Assembly: GCA_002707495.1 (NCBI GenBank)
Contig: PAMZ01000014.1
Location: 101,314 to 165,313, forward strand
From: Halobacteriovoraceae bacterium
GTDB taxonomy: Bacteria > Bdellovibrionota > Bacteriovoracia > Bacteriovoracales > Bacteriovoracaceae
Reading direction: 5' to 3'
Length of the DNA: 64,000 nucleotides
Under the pieces are notes generated by a model. The model was given only the letters and a program-made list of their open reading frames with translations, had not been told where the DNA came from and made no database searches. Both the position numbers and the translations under genes were made by a program. Each line of letters opens with the position of its first letter. Positions within the stretch are counted from its first letter, which is position 1. This document shows, piece after piece, positions 9,131-18,395 of this stretch.

Positions 9131-9950
9131 GCACAAACCTCTCTAGGTATCGATCATCAACTTTGATTTTTTTAATTCTTCCCTTAAATTCTTTTGGATC
9201 ATCTCGTAAAAATATTCTTGAAAAGAGTTTTCTACCCTTTGACTTACCAAAGAGAGAAAAGGGCTGTGTGGAAGCCTCATCTATAGGAGAAAGAATTGAA
9301 AAACAATGCATATTTTTTCTGACCAAAAGTTTTTGCAGTTCATCTTGGCGTTCAAAGTTCTTTAAGTCAGATAGAAAAACAACCTCTTTTCCTCTAGCGA
9401 TTAAATTTTTCAAGTGTCCGAGAACTTTAACTTCATTAATCTCTTTAGCCTTATATTTTGCAAGTTCAATCTTACCCTCGGTATTAATTATTGACCTTCT
9501 TTCAAGTTGTGAAATTAAATTCGTTATCCCATCATGTCCCGAAAGAAGTGGCATGATTAAAGGTGTCTCTCCATTCATCAATATAACAGATATCCGATCC
9601 TTAGATTTATCAGCGAGTAAATACAGTAAACAACAAATTTCTAAAGCAGCTTGTGCTTTAGACACGCCCTTAAAACCGTAGAGCATACTTTCTGAAAGAT
9701 CTAGAAAGACATAGATTTCAACATTTCTTTCCTCTTCAAAGGTTTTAACAAAAGTCGTATTAGTCTTTGCAGATAGCTTCCAGTCAATAAATCGGACATC
9801 GTCACCCGGATTGTAGATTTGGTGTTCTTTAAATTGAAGGCCGGCTCCTTTAAAGTGAGACTTTAACATTCCAACGGAAAAAGAATTTGAATTTCTGAAT
9901 AGATGACTCTGTATTGAGCCAACAACTCGATCAATTTCTTTTAAATTCAT
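9117..9950 (-). CDS. DUF58 (VWA-like) protein of the moxR-bat operon
   Basis: 277 aa. It contains the DUF58 signature GDDVRFIDWKLSAKT (about 49-63) followed by a VWA-like strand with DLSES (84-88). No membrane segment is evident, so it is probably cytoplasmic. DUF58 proteins nearly always accompany MoxR ATPases and are presumed substrates or adaptors. The start is ATG 9950, giving a TGATG overlap with the moxR stop; a GTG three codons upstream is less convincing. The end overlaps the next gene by 14 bp. Confidence 0.9.
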   Translation of the reverse strand: MNLKEIDRVVGSIQSHLFRNSNSFSVGMLKSHFKGAGLQFKEHQIYNPGDDVRFIDWKLSAKTNTTFVKTFEEERNVEIYVFLDLSESMLYGFKGVSKAQAALEICCLLYLLADKSKDRISVILMNGETPLIMPLLSGHDGITNLISQLERRSIINTEGKIELAKYKAKEINEVKVLGHLKNLIARGKEVVFLSDLKNFERQDELQKLLVRKNMHCFSILSPIDEASTQPFSLFGKSKGRKLFSRIFLRDDPKEFKGRIKKIKVDDRYLERFVREML

Positions 9951-10897
9951 CAGATACACTCATTAGCAATATCTTGGACTACATCCCTTACATTGATTTT
10001 ATCAATAGCTGCCTCATAGGTAAGAAGAACTCTATGACCTAAGACAGATTTAGCAACTGAGAGAATATGCTCTGGAGCAACATGATCACTTCCCGCTAAA
10101 AAAGCTTTAAATTTGGCAAGTTTAAACAGCCAAATAGAGGCTCGAGGAGATGCGCCAGCAAGGATAGCCCCGTCGTATTTATTCAGAAAAAATTCGTTAC
10201 CAGGTCTTGTAGCATGAACAATTTTTACAATAAGCTTTTTGATCTTCTCATCGACAAATACTGAGTCGACAGCTTCTTTAAGTGCCGCTAATTTTGCACT
10301 ATTTAAGTCTGCTTTAAGGCTATCAAGGCTCGCTATTTTTAAGTCAAGTATAGAGGTTTCTGCAGCGTAATCAGGATAATCAACATGGACTTTCATCATA
10401 AATCTATCGAGTTGAGCCTCTGGAAGATTATAGGTCCCCTCCTGCTCGATGGGGTTTTGTGTTGCCATAACAACAAAGGGTGTTTTGAGTCGATAAGTCT
10501 TATCTCCAATTGTCACTTGCTTTTCTGCCATAGCTTCTAAAAGTGCAGCCTGAACTTTTGCGGGTGAACGGTTAATTTCATCAGCTAAAACAAGCTGAGT
10601 AAAGATGGGACCAAACTTTGTCGTAAACTCTTCTTTTTTCTGGTTATATATCATGGTACCAATCAAATCACTTGGTAACAGATCTGGTGTAAATTGAATT
10701 CTATTAAAATCCAGCTCACAAAGTTTACTCATAACGGAAACACTTAATGTTTTACCTAGGCCAGGCATTCCCTCAATTAAAAGATGTCCCTCACAAATGA
10801 GTGCCGCCACTATGGCCTCTAACATTTCATCTTGTCCAAAAACGACACTTTTCGCTTCATTCAGAACATTAACTACATTTTCTCTTAGCTCACTCAT
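9950..10897 (-). CDS. moxR: MoxR-family AAA+ ATPase
   Basis: 315 aa, typical MoxR length. Walker A GMPGLGKT at 43-50, Walker B VLADEINR at 103-110, sensor and arginine-finger segments (ATQNPIEQEGTYNLPEAQLDR) and a C-terminal lid with GASPRASI. MoxR ATPases act as chaperone-like remodelers of VWA-protein complexes; here the clients would be BatA/BatB and the DUF58 protein encoded immediately downstream. It is the first gene of the run, with a TATAAT element about 55 bp before its ATG. Confidence 0.95.
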   Translation of the reverse strand: MSELRENVVNVLNEAKSVVFGQDEMLEAIVAALICEGHLLIEGMPGLGKTLSVSVMSKLCELDFNRIQFTPDLLPSDLIGTMIYNQKKEEFTTKFGPIFTQLVLADEINRSPAKVQAALLEAMAEKQVTIGDKTYRLKTPFVVMATQNPIEQEGTYNLPEAQLDRFMMKVHVDYPDYAAETSILDLKIASLDSLKADLNSAKLAALKEAVDSVFVDEKIKKLIVKIVHATRPGNEFFLNKYDGAILAGASPRASIWLFKLAKFKAFLAGSDHVAPEHILSVAKSVLGHRVLLTYEAAIDKINVRDVVQDIANECI

Positions 10898-10951
10898 ATC
10901 TAATCCAATTTCTTAACGCATTGCCTGACAATACGTGATTTACGAGTCTCT

Positions 10952-10957
10952 ATTATA
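10952..10957 (-). promoter_or_regulatory. Probable -10 element of the moxR-bat-pil transcription unit
   Basis: On the minus strand the hexamer TATAAT (perfect sigma-70 consensus) lies about 55 bp upstream of the moxR ATG in the only non-coding gap (83 bp) of this run. No clear TTGACA stands 16-18 bp further upstream, so the -35 is weak or absent. Confidence 0.45.
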
Positions 10958-10980
10958 CTAGAATCTATAAATTTTTTTAG

Positions 10981-11754
10981 CTAATTATTGTGAGAATTAA
11001 ACCATTCAAAAGCAATTTTTTTGTCAATTTTGTAGTTTTTAAAAAGATAAGTTTCTGAAAGACTACGCTCAACTTTTCCCACGGTTTTAGCTTCAGATTT
11101 CTGCGTGGTGACAACATCAATTTTCTCTGGAAGCCAGAGTCCTTTACTCACTTTTTTATACTTAATTTTGGTTCTAGCCTCAGTCACCTGAAAAGCTTTT
11201 TTTATTTGACTCACTACAGTGGTAAGAACCAATTTGCTATCAGACCACGGTTTCCGATCATAGCTATATCTATGTTTTTCAAGTTGATCAATCAGATCCA
11301 TCTCAACTTCCAGCTGTCCTCTGGAAAAAGATAACCTCAACTCTTCAATCCCCGTTTTTCCTTCTTTATCTTCAAAATAGTATATTTCCCCATCTCTTTT
11401 TATAAATTGAAAATCTTTGAGGTAGTTTTTTACTGAATCCAACCAAGCAAAACTAGCTTTTGACAGATATCCACGCTCTATAATTTTTATCACTTTTTCA
11501 GAAACGTTCTGGAGAGAACTAAAATCAATATTTTCTTGATCTTCATATTTATATACTGTCCAGATGTTATTAGGGTTTGTTTTCAAAAGAAGCTTAGCAT
11601 TTACTAACTCAGTGAGTTCGGGGGCTTCGATTTCGAAACTTATATCTTTGATATCTTTCAGAGGATGATAAAGAGCTTTATCTATATCTGGAAAATTTGC
11701 TAAGGCGCCCAGGCTAATCAAGCAAGAAATCAGTCCAATCAATTTTTTTTGCAT
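10981..11754 (-). CDS. Secreted/periplasmic protein of unknown function
   Basis: 257 aa with a clear signal peptide (MQKKLIGLISCLISLGALA, cleavage around residue 19-20). No lipobox is seen at the cleavage site. The mature part is charged and beta-rich in appearance, with segments of the kind seen in LolA-like or outer-membrane-lipoprotein-sorting folds (GEIYYFEDKEG, LSFSRGQLEVEMD), but I recognise no defining motif and do not assign a function. The first 41 bp overlap the 3' end of the rqcH-like gene, so the two are probably translated from one mRNA. Confidence 0.75.
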   Translation of the reverse strand: MQKKLIGLISCLISLGALANFPDIDKALYHPLKDIKDISFEIEAPELTELVNAKLLLKTNPNNIWTVYKYEDQENIDFSSLQNVSEKVIKIIERGYLSKASFAWLDSVKNYLKDFQFIKRDGEIYYFEDKEGKTGIEELRLSFSRGQLEVEMDLIDQLEKHRYSYDRKPWSDSKLVLTTVVSQIKKAFQVTEARTKIKYKKVSKGLWLPEKIDVVTTQKSEAKTVGKVERSLSETYLFKNYKIDKKIAFEWFNSHNN

Positions 11755-13042
11755 AATATCTTTTTTCTTTTTTATAAATAACTTTTCCAGGAGTACCTTT
11801 GACTCCTTTCAAATCTTTTACCCTAGTATAAAGCAAATTAGCATGAGAGTAATCATGTCCCGAATATTCTAAAATAATAGATCCAACTATATCAAATACC
11901 TGCTCATTTAGTTCAAGCTCTTCAGACTTCAAAATTAAGTGAGCACTAGTGTCACCATCTAGATGAAACCAAACATCATTCTTCTTTGCCCACTCGATCC
12001 TCAAACTATCATTACCTTTCGAACTTAATCCAACAGCCACCTTAAACTTATCAAATTCAAACACCTTATAGTCTTTTTTTGTGGTGGATGTGCTCTTTAA
12101 GGTCGGTTTATTAATGACTTTGTTCCAACCAGGTGCCACAGGACTAATAGAGTTTGTGGTGAATTCCTTGGTTGATTTATTTAGCTGTTCCTCAGCAGAC
12201 TGTAATCTATCCACTACCAAGGACTCTACTTTTTTCAAACTCTTTATTTTTTTATAAAGTTGGTTTCTTCTTTTAAAATGATCAGGATAGTCGAAACTGA
12301 TTTTCAAATCATCGATTTTATACTTTTTAGGAAGAACCGATAAATCGCCATTTGTCTCTACTAGGTCCATTAATTGATGATAGGTTCGAATTTTAGTCAA
12401 GTCTCTTCTAATATTTTCAACTTTTCGCTTAATCCTCTTATTCACTTTTTTTACCTGGGATTGATTAGTGTTTTCCTCTTTTTCCCTATCTAAGATCTGC
12501 TCCCATGTAATATTTCGTCCTCTTTTATTTTTATCTTCTAAATCCTTTCTCCCCACATCGTCGAAAACATTCCAAGATAAAGGCTCTGTCCACTTGACTG
12601 GCTTATTCTCCCAGCTCTTTAGGTAGAAAAAGGACTCTTTTTTGTGCTGATAAGCATAATTAACAAAATTAAGAGCTTTCTTATTATAAAACAAAAAAAA
12701 GGAGTTTTTTTGACCCCATTTTTGATAGACCAACTCGATAATTCGATCCTTAGTATCAATATTAACTTCCACAAGAACTGAGTTGCACAAATTAGATCTA
12801 AGATAGGCTAAAAATTTATCCTGAACTCTAAGCTCAGAGGGTATATTTTTTTCACTTATCCACATTCCTTCAACTTTCTTCCCTCTTCCTAGGCCCAGCA
12901 CAAGAGTCTTACCTGGTATTCGTATGGAGATTCCTAAGGTATAAGCAGAAGAAAATATTTTTTGTATATGCGCTGGTTTAGCATCTATAATTTGATTTAG
13001 ACGAGTTGTAGTATTTTTTAAATCAGCATAAGTTTGAATCAT
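11714..13042 (-). CDS. rqcH: RqcH-like NFACT-domain protein (ribosome-associated quality control)
   Basis: 442 aa. NFACT-N domain (about 1-190) with the conserved Asp-Arg pair D99-R100 in TKDRIIELVYQK, a coiled-coil arm (about 180-300) and an NFACT-R domain at the C-terminus (VWFHLDGDTSAHLIL, then SHANLLYTRVKD and GTPGKVIY). Family proteins bind 50S subunits carrying stalled nascent chains and recruit tRNA-Ala for C-terminal tailing; the DR pair is needed for that in characterised members. It is shorter than Bacillus RqcH (about 570 aa), mainly in the middle region. The ATG shares bases with the start codon of divergent mutS2. No earlier in-frame start exists before a stop. Confidence 0.87.
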   Translation of the reverse strand: MIQTYADLKNTTTRLNQIIDAKPAHIQKIFSSAYTLGISIRIPGKTLVLGLGRGKKVEGMWISEKNIPSELRVQDKFLAYLRSNLCNSVLVEVNIDTKDRIIELVYQKWGQKNSFFLFYNKKALNFVNYAYQHKKESFFYLKSWENKPVKWTEPLSWNVFDDVGRKDLEDKNKRGRNITWEQILDREKEENTNQSQVKKVNKRIKRKVENIRRDLTKIRTYHQLMDLVETNGDLSVLPKKYKIDDLKISFDYPDHFKRRNQLYKKIKSLKKVESLVVDRLQSAEEQLNKSTKEFTTNSISPVAPGWNKVINKPTLKSTSTTKKDYKVFEFDKFKVAVGLSSKGNDSLRIEWAKKNDVWFHLDGDTSAHLILKSEELELNEQVFDIVGSIILEYSGHDYSHANLLYTRVKDLKGVKGTPGKVIYKKEKRYYAKKIDWTDFLLD

Positions 13043-15371
13043 GAGTAAAAGTATAAGCGAATTGGAACATTATATTAACCAAATTGATTGGAAGATTCTC
13101 GAGAGAAGGATTTTGAATTATTCAAAACTTTTAGCCACTCACGACAAACTTCTTACAATACTTGACGATCCAGCTGCCGTACAAAAGAAACTAGATATCA
13201 CTGAAGGTTTTTTGAATTTTATTCAATCAGAAGACTATAATAGTGTTCGACTAGATCTTTCCCAGTTTCAAGCTGAATTTGACTTCGATAAGATTCTTGA
13301 GCGAATTAAGATTTCTGCCCTTGTAGATATTTATGAATTAAATCAAATCATTCTCTGTATCGAGTTTACTCAATCCTATAACAAGCACGTCGCAAACTAC
13401 GTGCCTAGTCTTAGTGTTGAATTGAATAAAGTTAGAAAGACAGTGCAGGAGTTTAGAAAATTTGTAGATATTGAAGGTGAAATAAATTTCGAAAAACATC
13501 CCCAGCTAAGACCACTTTATCTTCAACTTAAAGACAAAGAGTCTAGAATAAGGCAGACTTTAGATAAGCTCATCAAAGATCCCGAATTTAGTCCTAATTT
13601 ACAAATTCAACAACACGATATTATTAACGACTTCTACGTTCTTCCCATCAAAAGTGATCATTATCAAAATCAATTTGGAAAAATCATAGGGCGCTCAGAG
13701 TCTGGAAAGACTTTGTTTGTAGAACCAACCCAAATTACGAATGCTAATAGCGAAAGACTTTCCATTGTTCTAGAGATAGAAAAAATAATCAGTCGAATAG
13801 AGCAGGATTTTATTGAAAAGCTTAACTCTCATGAATTTGAAACAAGAAGAAGTGTTAATAATGTACTCTTTATGGATGAGTACATAGCTAGAGCTGATTT
13901 TGCCTACGCTAAAGGATTTTATAAACCAGAACTCTCCAGTCATCCCTCTATTGAACTACGACAGGCTCATCACCCCTTAATTGAAATCTCCGTGGCAAAT
14001 GATATAAAAATAGATCACGGTGTGGGGTTGATCATTAGTGGCCCTAATACAGGGGGGAAAACCGCTTCTTTGAAGCTTGTGGCATTATATCTAACCCTCC
14101 TAAAAAGAGGATTTTTTCTTCCAGCATCTTATGCAAAATTGCATCCTTATAAGAAGATCTTTTTTTTAGGTCAGGACTTACAGAATTTAGAGGAGGGACT
14201 TTCATCTTTTGCTTCTGAAATAAAATCTTATCAGAACCTATTGGAGAGCTTACAAGAAACAAACCTAATTTTAATTGACGAGATTTTTAACTCAACTGCT
14301 TCAGAAGAGGCCTCAGCGCTTGCCTACTCTCTTTTAAAAGAATTAAATAAAGATGGTAAAAATACAATTCTAGTCTCGACTCACCACCAGACCTTAAAGC
14401 AATACCTACATAACGACAAAAAATTTATATCCGCCCATGTTGGATTTGACGATAAGTCGAATAAGCCAACCTATAAACTCATTTATGGAAATCCTGGTAG
14501 CTCTTTTGCTTTGGAGATTTTCTCGGAGATGTCTAAGCACTCCGAGATCTTTAGGGGAATTCTAAAAAATGCTAAAAACTATCTTGATACCAATGTTGTT
14601 CATTATGAAAAAATGTTGTCTGATCTATCGAGAAAGAAGAATGAACTAGATAAACAACTCCAAAAGAATCAACAAATTGAACAAGAATTAAAAAATCAAA
14701 AGCAAGCTCAGGATTCTATTTTTAATTTAAAGTTAAATCAAAAATTGGAACAGGCAACCAAAGAAATAGATAGTATTCGAGAAAAAGCTGAGAATATCTT
14801 AAGAGAAGCTAAAGCGGGACATATCACTAACCAGAATAAACTTATCCATAAATTTGCTGACTTAAGAAGTGAAGTTCAACCTCAGGAGGACTCTAAAAAA
14901 TCAAGTGAACATCTTTCTCTGGCAAAGCCCTCATCGCTTGAAGTTGGTCAGTCCTACTACTGTACCCAACTCAGCAAGAATATTGAGCTACTTGAGATCA
15001 AGAAAAAGAAAGTCAAAGTTCGTGCAGGAAAATTAAAAGCAGAAGTTCCTCTAGACTCTTTAAGAGAAGCCTTAAGCGGAGGGGCGCAACCCAGAAAAGT
15101 AGAGGTTCAAGTCAACACGAGCTTTTCCAACGAAAATAAAAAGCTCGAATATGATTGCAGAGGTATGAGACTTAGTGAGTTTCAAAACTTAGTGGAACAG
15201 ATTCTATCCGACTTATACGGAAAAACTATGCCGTTTGCTAATATTATTCACGGCCATGGTGATGGTGTCCTAAAAAAATGGCTTAGGAATCACATCAAGC
15301 GGCATCCAGACTTTAAAATCTCGTTAAACGAAACCGGAAATGATGGTGAAAGCCGGGTTGAATTAATCTAA
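13041..15371 (+). CDS. mutS2: MutS2 ATPase/endonuclease with SMR domain
   Basis: 776 aa, full family length. MutS-type core with the clamp segment IIGRSESGKTLFVEP, Walker A GPNTGGKT at 334-341, Walker B LILIDEIF near 414-421, a long coiled coil (about 515-610), a KOW-like segment after residue 630 and a C-terminal SMR domain (about 700-776) with IHGHGDGVLKKWL. The usual DLRG of SMR is DCRG. In Bacillus MutS2 recognises collided ribosomes and splits them, supplying substrates to RqcH; older work proposed suppression of recombination. The gene starts head-to-head with rqcH with overlapping ATGs, and its 3' end overlaps lepB by 9 bp. Confidence 0.94.
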   Translation: MSKSISELEHYINQIDWKILERRILNYSKLLATHDKLLTILDDPAAVQKKLDITEGFLNFIQSEDYNSVRLDLSQFQAEFDFDKILERIKISALVDIYELNQIILCIEFTQSYNKHVANYVPSLSVELNKVRKTVQEFRKFVDIEGEINFEKHPQLRPLYLQLKDKESRIRQTLDKLIKDPEFSPNLQIQQHDIINDFYVLPIKSDHYQNQFGKIIGRSESGKTLFVEPTQITNANSERLSIVLEIEKIISRIEQDFIEKLNSHEFETRRSVNNVLFMDEYIARADFAYAKGFYKPELSSHPSIELRQAHHPLIEISVANDIKIDHGVGLIISGPNTGGKTASLKLVALYLTLLKRGFFLPASYAKLHPYKKIFFLGQDLQNLEEGLSSFASEIKSYQNLLESLQETNLILIDEIFNSTASEEASALAYSLLKELNKDGKNTILVSTHHQTLKQYLHNDKKFISAHVGFDDKSNKPTYKLIYGNPGSSFALEIFSEMSKHSEIFRGILKNAKNYLDTNVVHYEKMLSDLSRKKNELDKQLQKNQQIEQELKNQKQAQDSIFNLKLNQKLEQATKEIDSIREKAENILREAKAGHITNQNKLIHKFADLRSEVQPQEDSKKSSEHLSLAKPSSLEVGQSYYCTQLSKNIELLEIKKKKVKVRAGKLKAEVPLDSLREALSGGAQPRKVEVQVNTSFSNENKKLEYDCRGMRLSEFQNLVEQILSDLYGKTMPFANIIHGHGDGVLKKWLRNHIKRHPDFKISLNETGNDGESRVELI

Positions 15372-16142
15372 CCCTGGTGCATCATCAATTAAAGTCCCAA
15401 TTCGATATGGTCTAAAACGGATCCCATCCTCGGTCTTTTCCCAAGGCCAGGGAAAAGAAAGTGAAAACCAAACAAGAAAGGCTTCACCTTTTATATTTTC
15501 AAACGGCACAAAACCCCATGAACGTGAGTCAGCTGAAAAGTCCCTATTATCACCCATTACAAAGTATTTATTTTCAGGGACTTTAGTTTTAGGAAAGTTT
15601 GCTGAGTATACATTATCTTCGTTAACTTGAGTGACATGCTGATGAACACCTGTTTGAGACTTGAAAAATCTGAAGTTTATCGTCTTATAACCATAATCCA
15701 TATCTTCCAAAATTTCTTTGCCATCAAACTCCTCAGCAGATAATGGTTCATCATTTACAAAGACAACCTTATCAACCACCTCAATGGTATCTCCGGGAAG
15801 TCCTATTACTCGCTTAATGTAGTTTATACTTGGCTCTTTAGGATACTTAAAGACGATGACATCTCCACGTTTTGGCTTCTCCGGTCCAGTCATATAAACA
15901 GGATCACCAAGCCATTGAGAGAATGGAACTTTAAACCCGTAAGCGAATTTATTAACAAGAATAAAATCACCTATTAAAAGTGTTGGTATCATTGATCCTG
16001 AAGGAATTTTAAAGGGCTCAAAAAAAGTTGATCGAAATCCAAATACAACGACAACAATTAATATAATAGATTTAGTTTCTTTAACAATTTTTTGCTGTCT
16101 CGTTAAGCCTAAATCTTTTTTCTTTTTCTTGAAACCGAACAT
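15363..16142 (-). CDS. lepB: Signal peptidase I
   Basis: 259 aa. A basic N-terminus and one membrane helix (about 24-40) are followed by the catalytic motif PSGSMIPT with nucleophile Ser50, the lysine motif INYIKRVIGLPGD with general base Lys110, and box E GDNRDFSADSRSWGFV. It cleaves signal peptides at the outer face of the inner membrane. The ATG overlaps the stop of the upstream transpeptidase gene by one base (TAATG). Convergent with mutS2, overlapping by 9 bp. Confidence 0.96.
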   Translation of the reverse strand: MFGFKKKKKDLGLTRQQKIVKETKSIILIVVVVFGFRSTFFEPFKIPSGSMIPTLLIGDFILVNKFAYGFKVPFSQWLGDPVYMTGPEKPKRGDVIVFKYPKEPSINYIKRVIGLPGDTIEVVDKVVFVNDEPLSAEEFDGKEILEDMDYGYKTINFRFFKSQTGVHQHVTQVNEDNVYSANFPKTKVPENKYFVMGDNRDFSADSRSWGFVPFENIKGEAFLVWFSLSFPWPWEKTEDGIRFRPYRIGTLIDDAPGLD

Positions 16143-17332
16143 TAAGACCTTTTCCTGCCATAGTAATAATCAATAATCTCTCGAGTGAAAACGGTAGATT
16201 TGATGTACCATTTTTCTACATTTACAATCATAACGCAAATAGAAATGCCATCTTCAAGCTTTTCAGTTGGCGAGGCATAGGAAACAAACCAATCTCTTTT
16301 TCCGTAAGGAAGTCCTCCTGTGATAGAGCCCGTTTTCCCACCCAGCGTAAAGTCACTATTCCTACGAAGCCATCTTCTAAAAGCTCCCCTAGCAGTTCCT
16401 CTGGAAACGGTTAAACCCATCATCTCTTGTAGTTTCTCTGCCGTTTGAACCGAGAGAACTTGTTCAGACTTTGGACTATTTTGCCACACGACTCTGCCAG
16501 TCACTGCATCTTTAATTTCTGTCACAACACTAGCACTCCGCATTTGACCACCGTTGGCAATGACAGAGGCAATCGTTGCACCGTGCACGGGACTTATCAT
16601 CGTTTGTCGATTAAACCCCGTGGCAAGTTCAGCCAATCCGTATTCATCATCGTCTTGAAAGAGCTTGCTATTTCCTATTTGAAGGATTGAGGTCACATTC
16701 TCATTAAATCCAAATTTATAAGCCATGCGGTTGAGTCCTTCATAGCTAGAATTGTTAATGGCTGCCTTCCCAAAAACAACATTATTGCTTAAAGCAAAAG
16801 CCTTTCCAAAATCAATATGTCTGGTCCATTTGTTTGGTCGCCTAGGTTTCAACTGACTCTTATAGAGTGTAGAAGATCTTCCATTGTAAACAAAAGGAGT
16901 ATCAATATCTACCTTTCCTTCCTCAAGAAGATTTGCTGCTGTTACCACCTTAAATATACTTGCTGCAGGGTGGGTACTAGAAAATGTTATATTTTTCCCA
17001 TATTTTCGAAGCTTCTTATCATAATCGATGGCAGATAAAATTGAGCCTGTTTTATTGTCAATAACTACAACTGAAGTATAGTCAGAAGGGTACCTTCTCA
17101 TGAGAAGTTTGATGCGATCAGTGAGATCTTTATCAAACCTATATTTTAAAAGGTAAGTTCGCCCCTCATATTCAACTTCGTCAGGCCATTGGTCACTTGC
17201 AAAAACCTCGTGGGTAATTCTAGCTGCCATTCGATCAAGATTGACTTTCTTAAGGCTAAAATCTTTTGCGAAGTTATAACCCCCAAAGACATTTGTGCTA
17301 AAAAAAATGGTTAAGCAGACCCACTTATTCAT
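16142..17332 (-). CDS. Secreted/membrane-anchored transpeptidase-only penicillin-binding protein
   Basis: About 396 aa from ATG 17332 (a TTG 21 bp upstream is possible, but the ATG is followed at once by a signal-like hydrophobic stretch). Transpeptidase domain with SxxK in ASIFK (Ser125, Lys128), SNN near 182, and the KTG triad as GGKTGS near the C-terminus. There is no transglycosylase and no recognisable PBP dimerisation domain, so it resembles a stand-alone class B/D-type acyl-serine enzyme acting on periplasmic peptidoglycan. It lies between rlmE (8-bp overlap) and lepB (1-bp overlap). A beta-lactam-hydrolysing class D enzyme is less likely given the length and context but cannot be excluded. 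Confidence 0.83.
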   Translation of the reverse strand: MNKWVCLTIFFSTNVFGGYNFAKDFSLKKVNLDRMAARITHEVFASDQWPDEVEYEGRTYLLKYRFDKDLTDRIKLLMRRYPSDYTSVVVIDNKTGSILSAIDYDKKLRKYGKNITFSSTHPAASIFKVVTAANLLEEGKVDIDTPFVYNGRSSTLYKSQLKPRRPNKWTRHIDFGKAFALSNNVVFGKAAINNSSYEGLNRMAYKFGFNENVTSILQIGNSKLFQDDDEYGLAELATGFNRQTMISPVHGATIASVIANGGQMRSASVVTEIKDAVTGRVVWQNSPKSEQVLSVQTAEKLQEMMGLTVSRGTARGAFRRWLRRNSDFTLGGKTGSITGGLPYGKRDWFVSYASPTEKLEDGISICVMIVNVEKWYIKSTVFTREIIDYYYGRKRS

Positions 17333-17924
17333 TGCCCTTAAATCCCTTGCCAATTAAGAAGAATTCTTTACTTACACTTCTTGTTGATTTCGGTTTAAGT
17401 AAGTTCACAGAATTAAATGTTTTTTTCTGATCTTTAATAAATGTCTGAGCTTCATGGCTATCAAATATCTTTATGCAAAAATTCCCACCAGGCCTTAGAA
17501 AGTTGGGTAAATGATAAAAAACCATCTCAACGAGTTGCATACTTCTTGCTTGATCGACGGATTTAATGCCAGTGGTATTAGGTGCCATGTCTGAAATTAC
17601 CACATCAAATTTATTCTCGACACCCAACTCTTCAAGCGTATTCACGTCATTAATGTCTTTTTGAAAAACAGTGACATTGTCTAGGGCTGATAGCTTTTGA
17701 TTAACTTCTTTAATATCGATTCCAACGACGCTTCCTTCAGCCCCCACTAATTGACTTGCATACTGAGTCCATGAACCTGGGTGATAGCCCAAATCAAGAA
17801 CATGATCTTTTTTGAAGAGAATCTGATATTTCTGATTTATTTCTTCGAGTTTATAGACACTTCTTGCGAGATAGTTTTCTTTTTTAGCTTTATTAAAATA
17901 ATGATCTTTAACTTTAAAAGTCAT
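17325..17924 (-). CDS. rlmE: 23S rRNA (uridine-2552-2'-O)-methyltransferase RlmE/FtsJ
   Basis: 199 aa Rossmann methyltransferase. RSVYKLEEINQKY at the start, SAM-binding loop LDLGYHPGSWTQYASQ (the second motif position is Y-H rather than the usual A-A/C-P), the catalytic-Asp segment VISDMAPNTTG, and a Lys-containing strand FCIKIFDSHE complete the K-D-K-E arrangement. It methylates the A-loop of 23S rRNA late in 50S assembly. The end overlaps the downstream transpeptidase start. An AT-rich stretch with TTATAT about 40 bp upstream may hold its promoter. Confidence 0.92.
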   Translation of the reverse strand: MTFKVKDHYFNKAKKENYLARSVYKLEEINQKYQILFKKDHVLDLGYHPGSWTQYASQLVGAEGSVVGIDIKEVNQKLSALDNVTVFQKDINDVNTLEELGVENKFDVVISDMAPNTTGIKSVDQARSMQLVEMVFYHLPNFLRPGGNFCIKIFDSHEAQTFIKDQKKTFNSVNLLKPKSTRSVSKEFFLIGKGFKGNE

Positions 17925-18393
17925 CGCGTAATATATCCCTGGTTAAGAGAAGAAAATATAACACGTCCGTTATTGTTTTTAAATTTACTCCTAGGTGTTC
18001 CATAATTTTAATTTAAATCTAACAAGCATAACGCTCAAGCTTCTAAACCAGAGCATTAAGCTCTGAACAAGCAAATGGCCTACGGAATCGTTATATAAAA
18101 ACTGTACAAGCTTACAGCATTGAGAATTTTCTTACATTTAAATATAAGCTTTCGTGCACTAATCAACAGGAATATTGAAGTTATCCACAAGGGACTCAAT
18201 AAGTACAATTGTTAAATAAAAAACAAATAGAGCGCTTTTGCCACATGATTTCAAGAGGTTAAAAAATTCTAAAAGTAATAAAAATTTTAAAGATTCTCAA
18301 AAAAAAACTTGACCAAAACACTTATCCCCAAAGAATTTAAAATCTTCACTAAATTTAAGTTTTTTTAACGATTTCTACATCGCGTTAAAAAAC
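17925..18393. other. Non-coding block (469 bp) with DnaA-box-like sites and hairpins
   Basis: No convincing gene on either strand. Very AT-rich. It holds one exact DnaA-box consensus TTATCCACA at 18181-18189 and a one-mismatch relative TTATCCCCA at 18322-18330, a small hairpin CAGAGC/GCTCTG near 18050-18066, and at its right end the hairpin listed separately. The 5' end probably contains the rlmE promoter. The rest is unexplained. Confidence 0.6.
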
Positions 18394-18395
18394 TT
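18357..18395 (-). terminator. AT-rich hairpin, probable terminator of the 18394-18681 gene
   Basis: Arms AAGTTTTTTTAACG (18357-18370) and CGTTAAAAAACTT (18383-18395) form a long, nearly perfect stem with T-runs on both sides. It begins at the stop codon of the small minus-strand gene. The exact match to the gene end supports that gene being real. It may also work in the plus direction. Confidence 0.5.

Noticed and set aside
18181..18395. Replication origin
   Set aside because: Only one exact and one near DnaA box, no dnaA/dnaN/gidA neighbours, no clear AT-rich unwinding plus repeat array.
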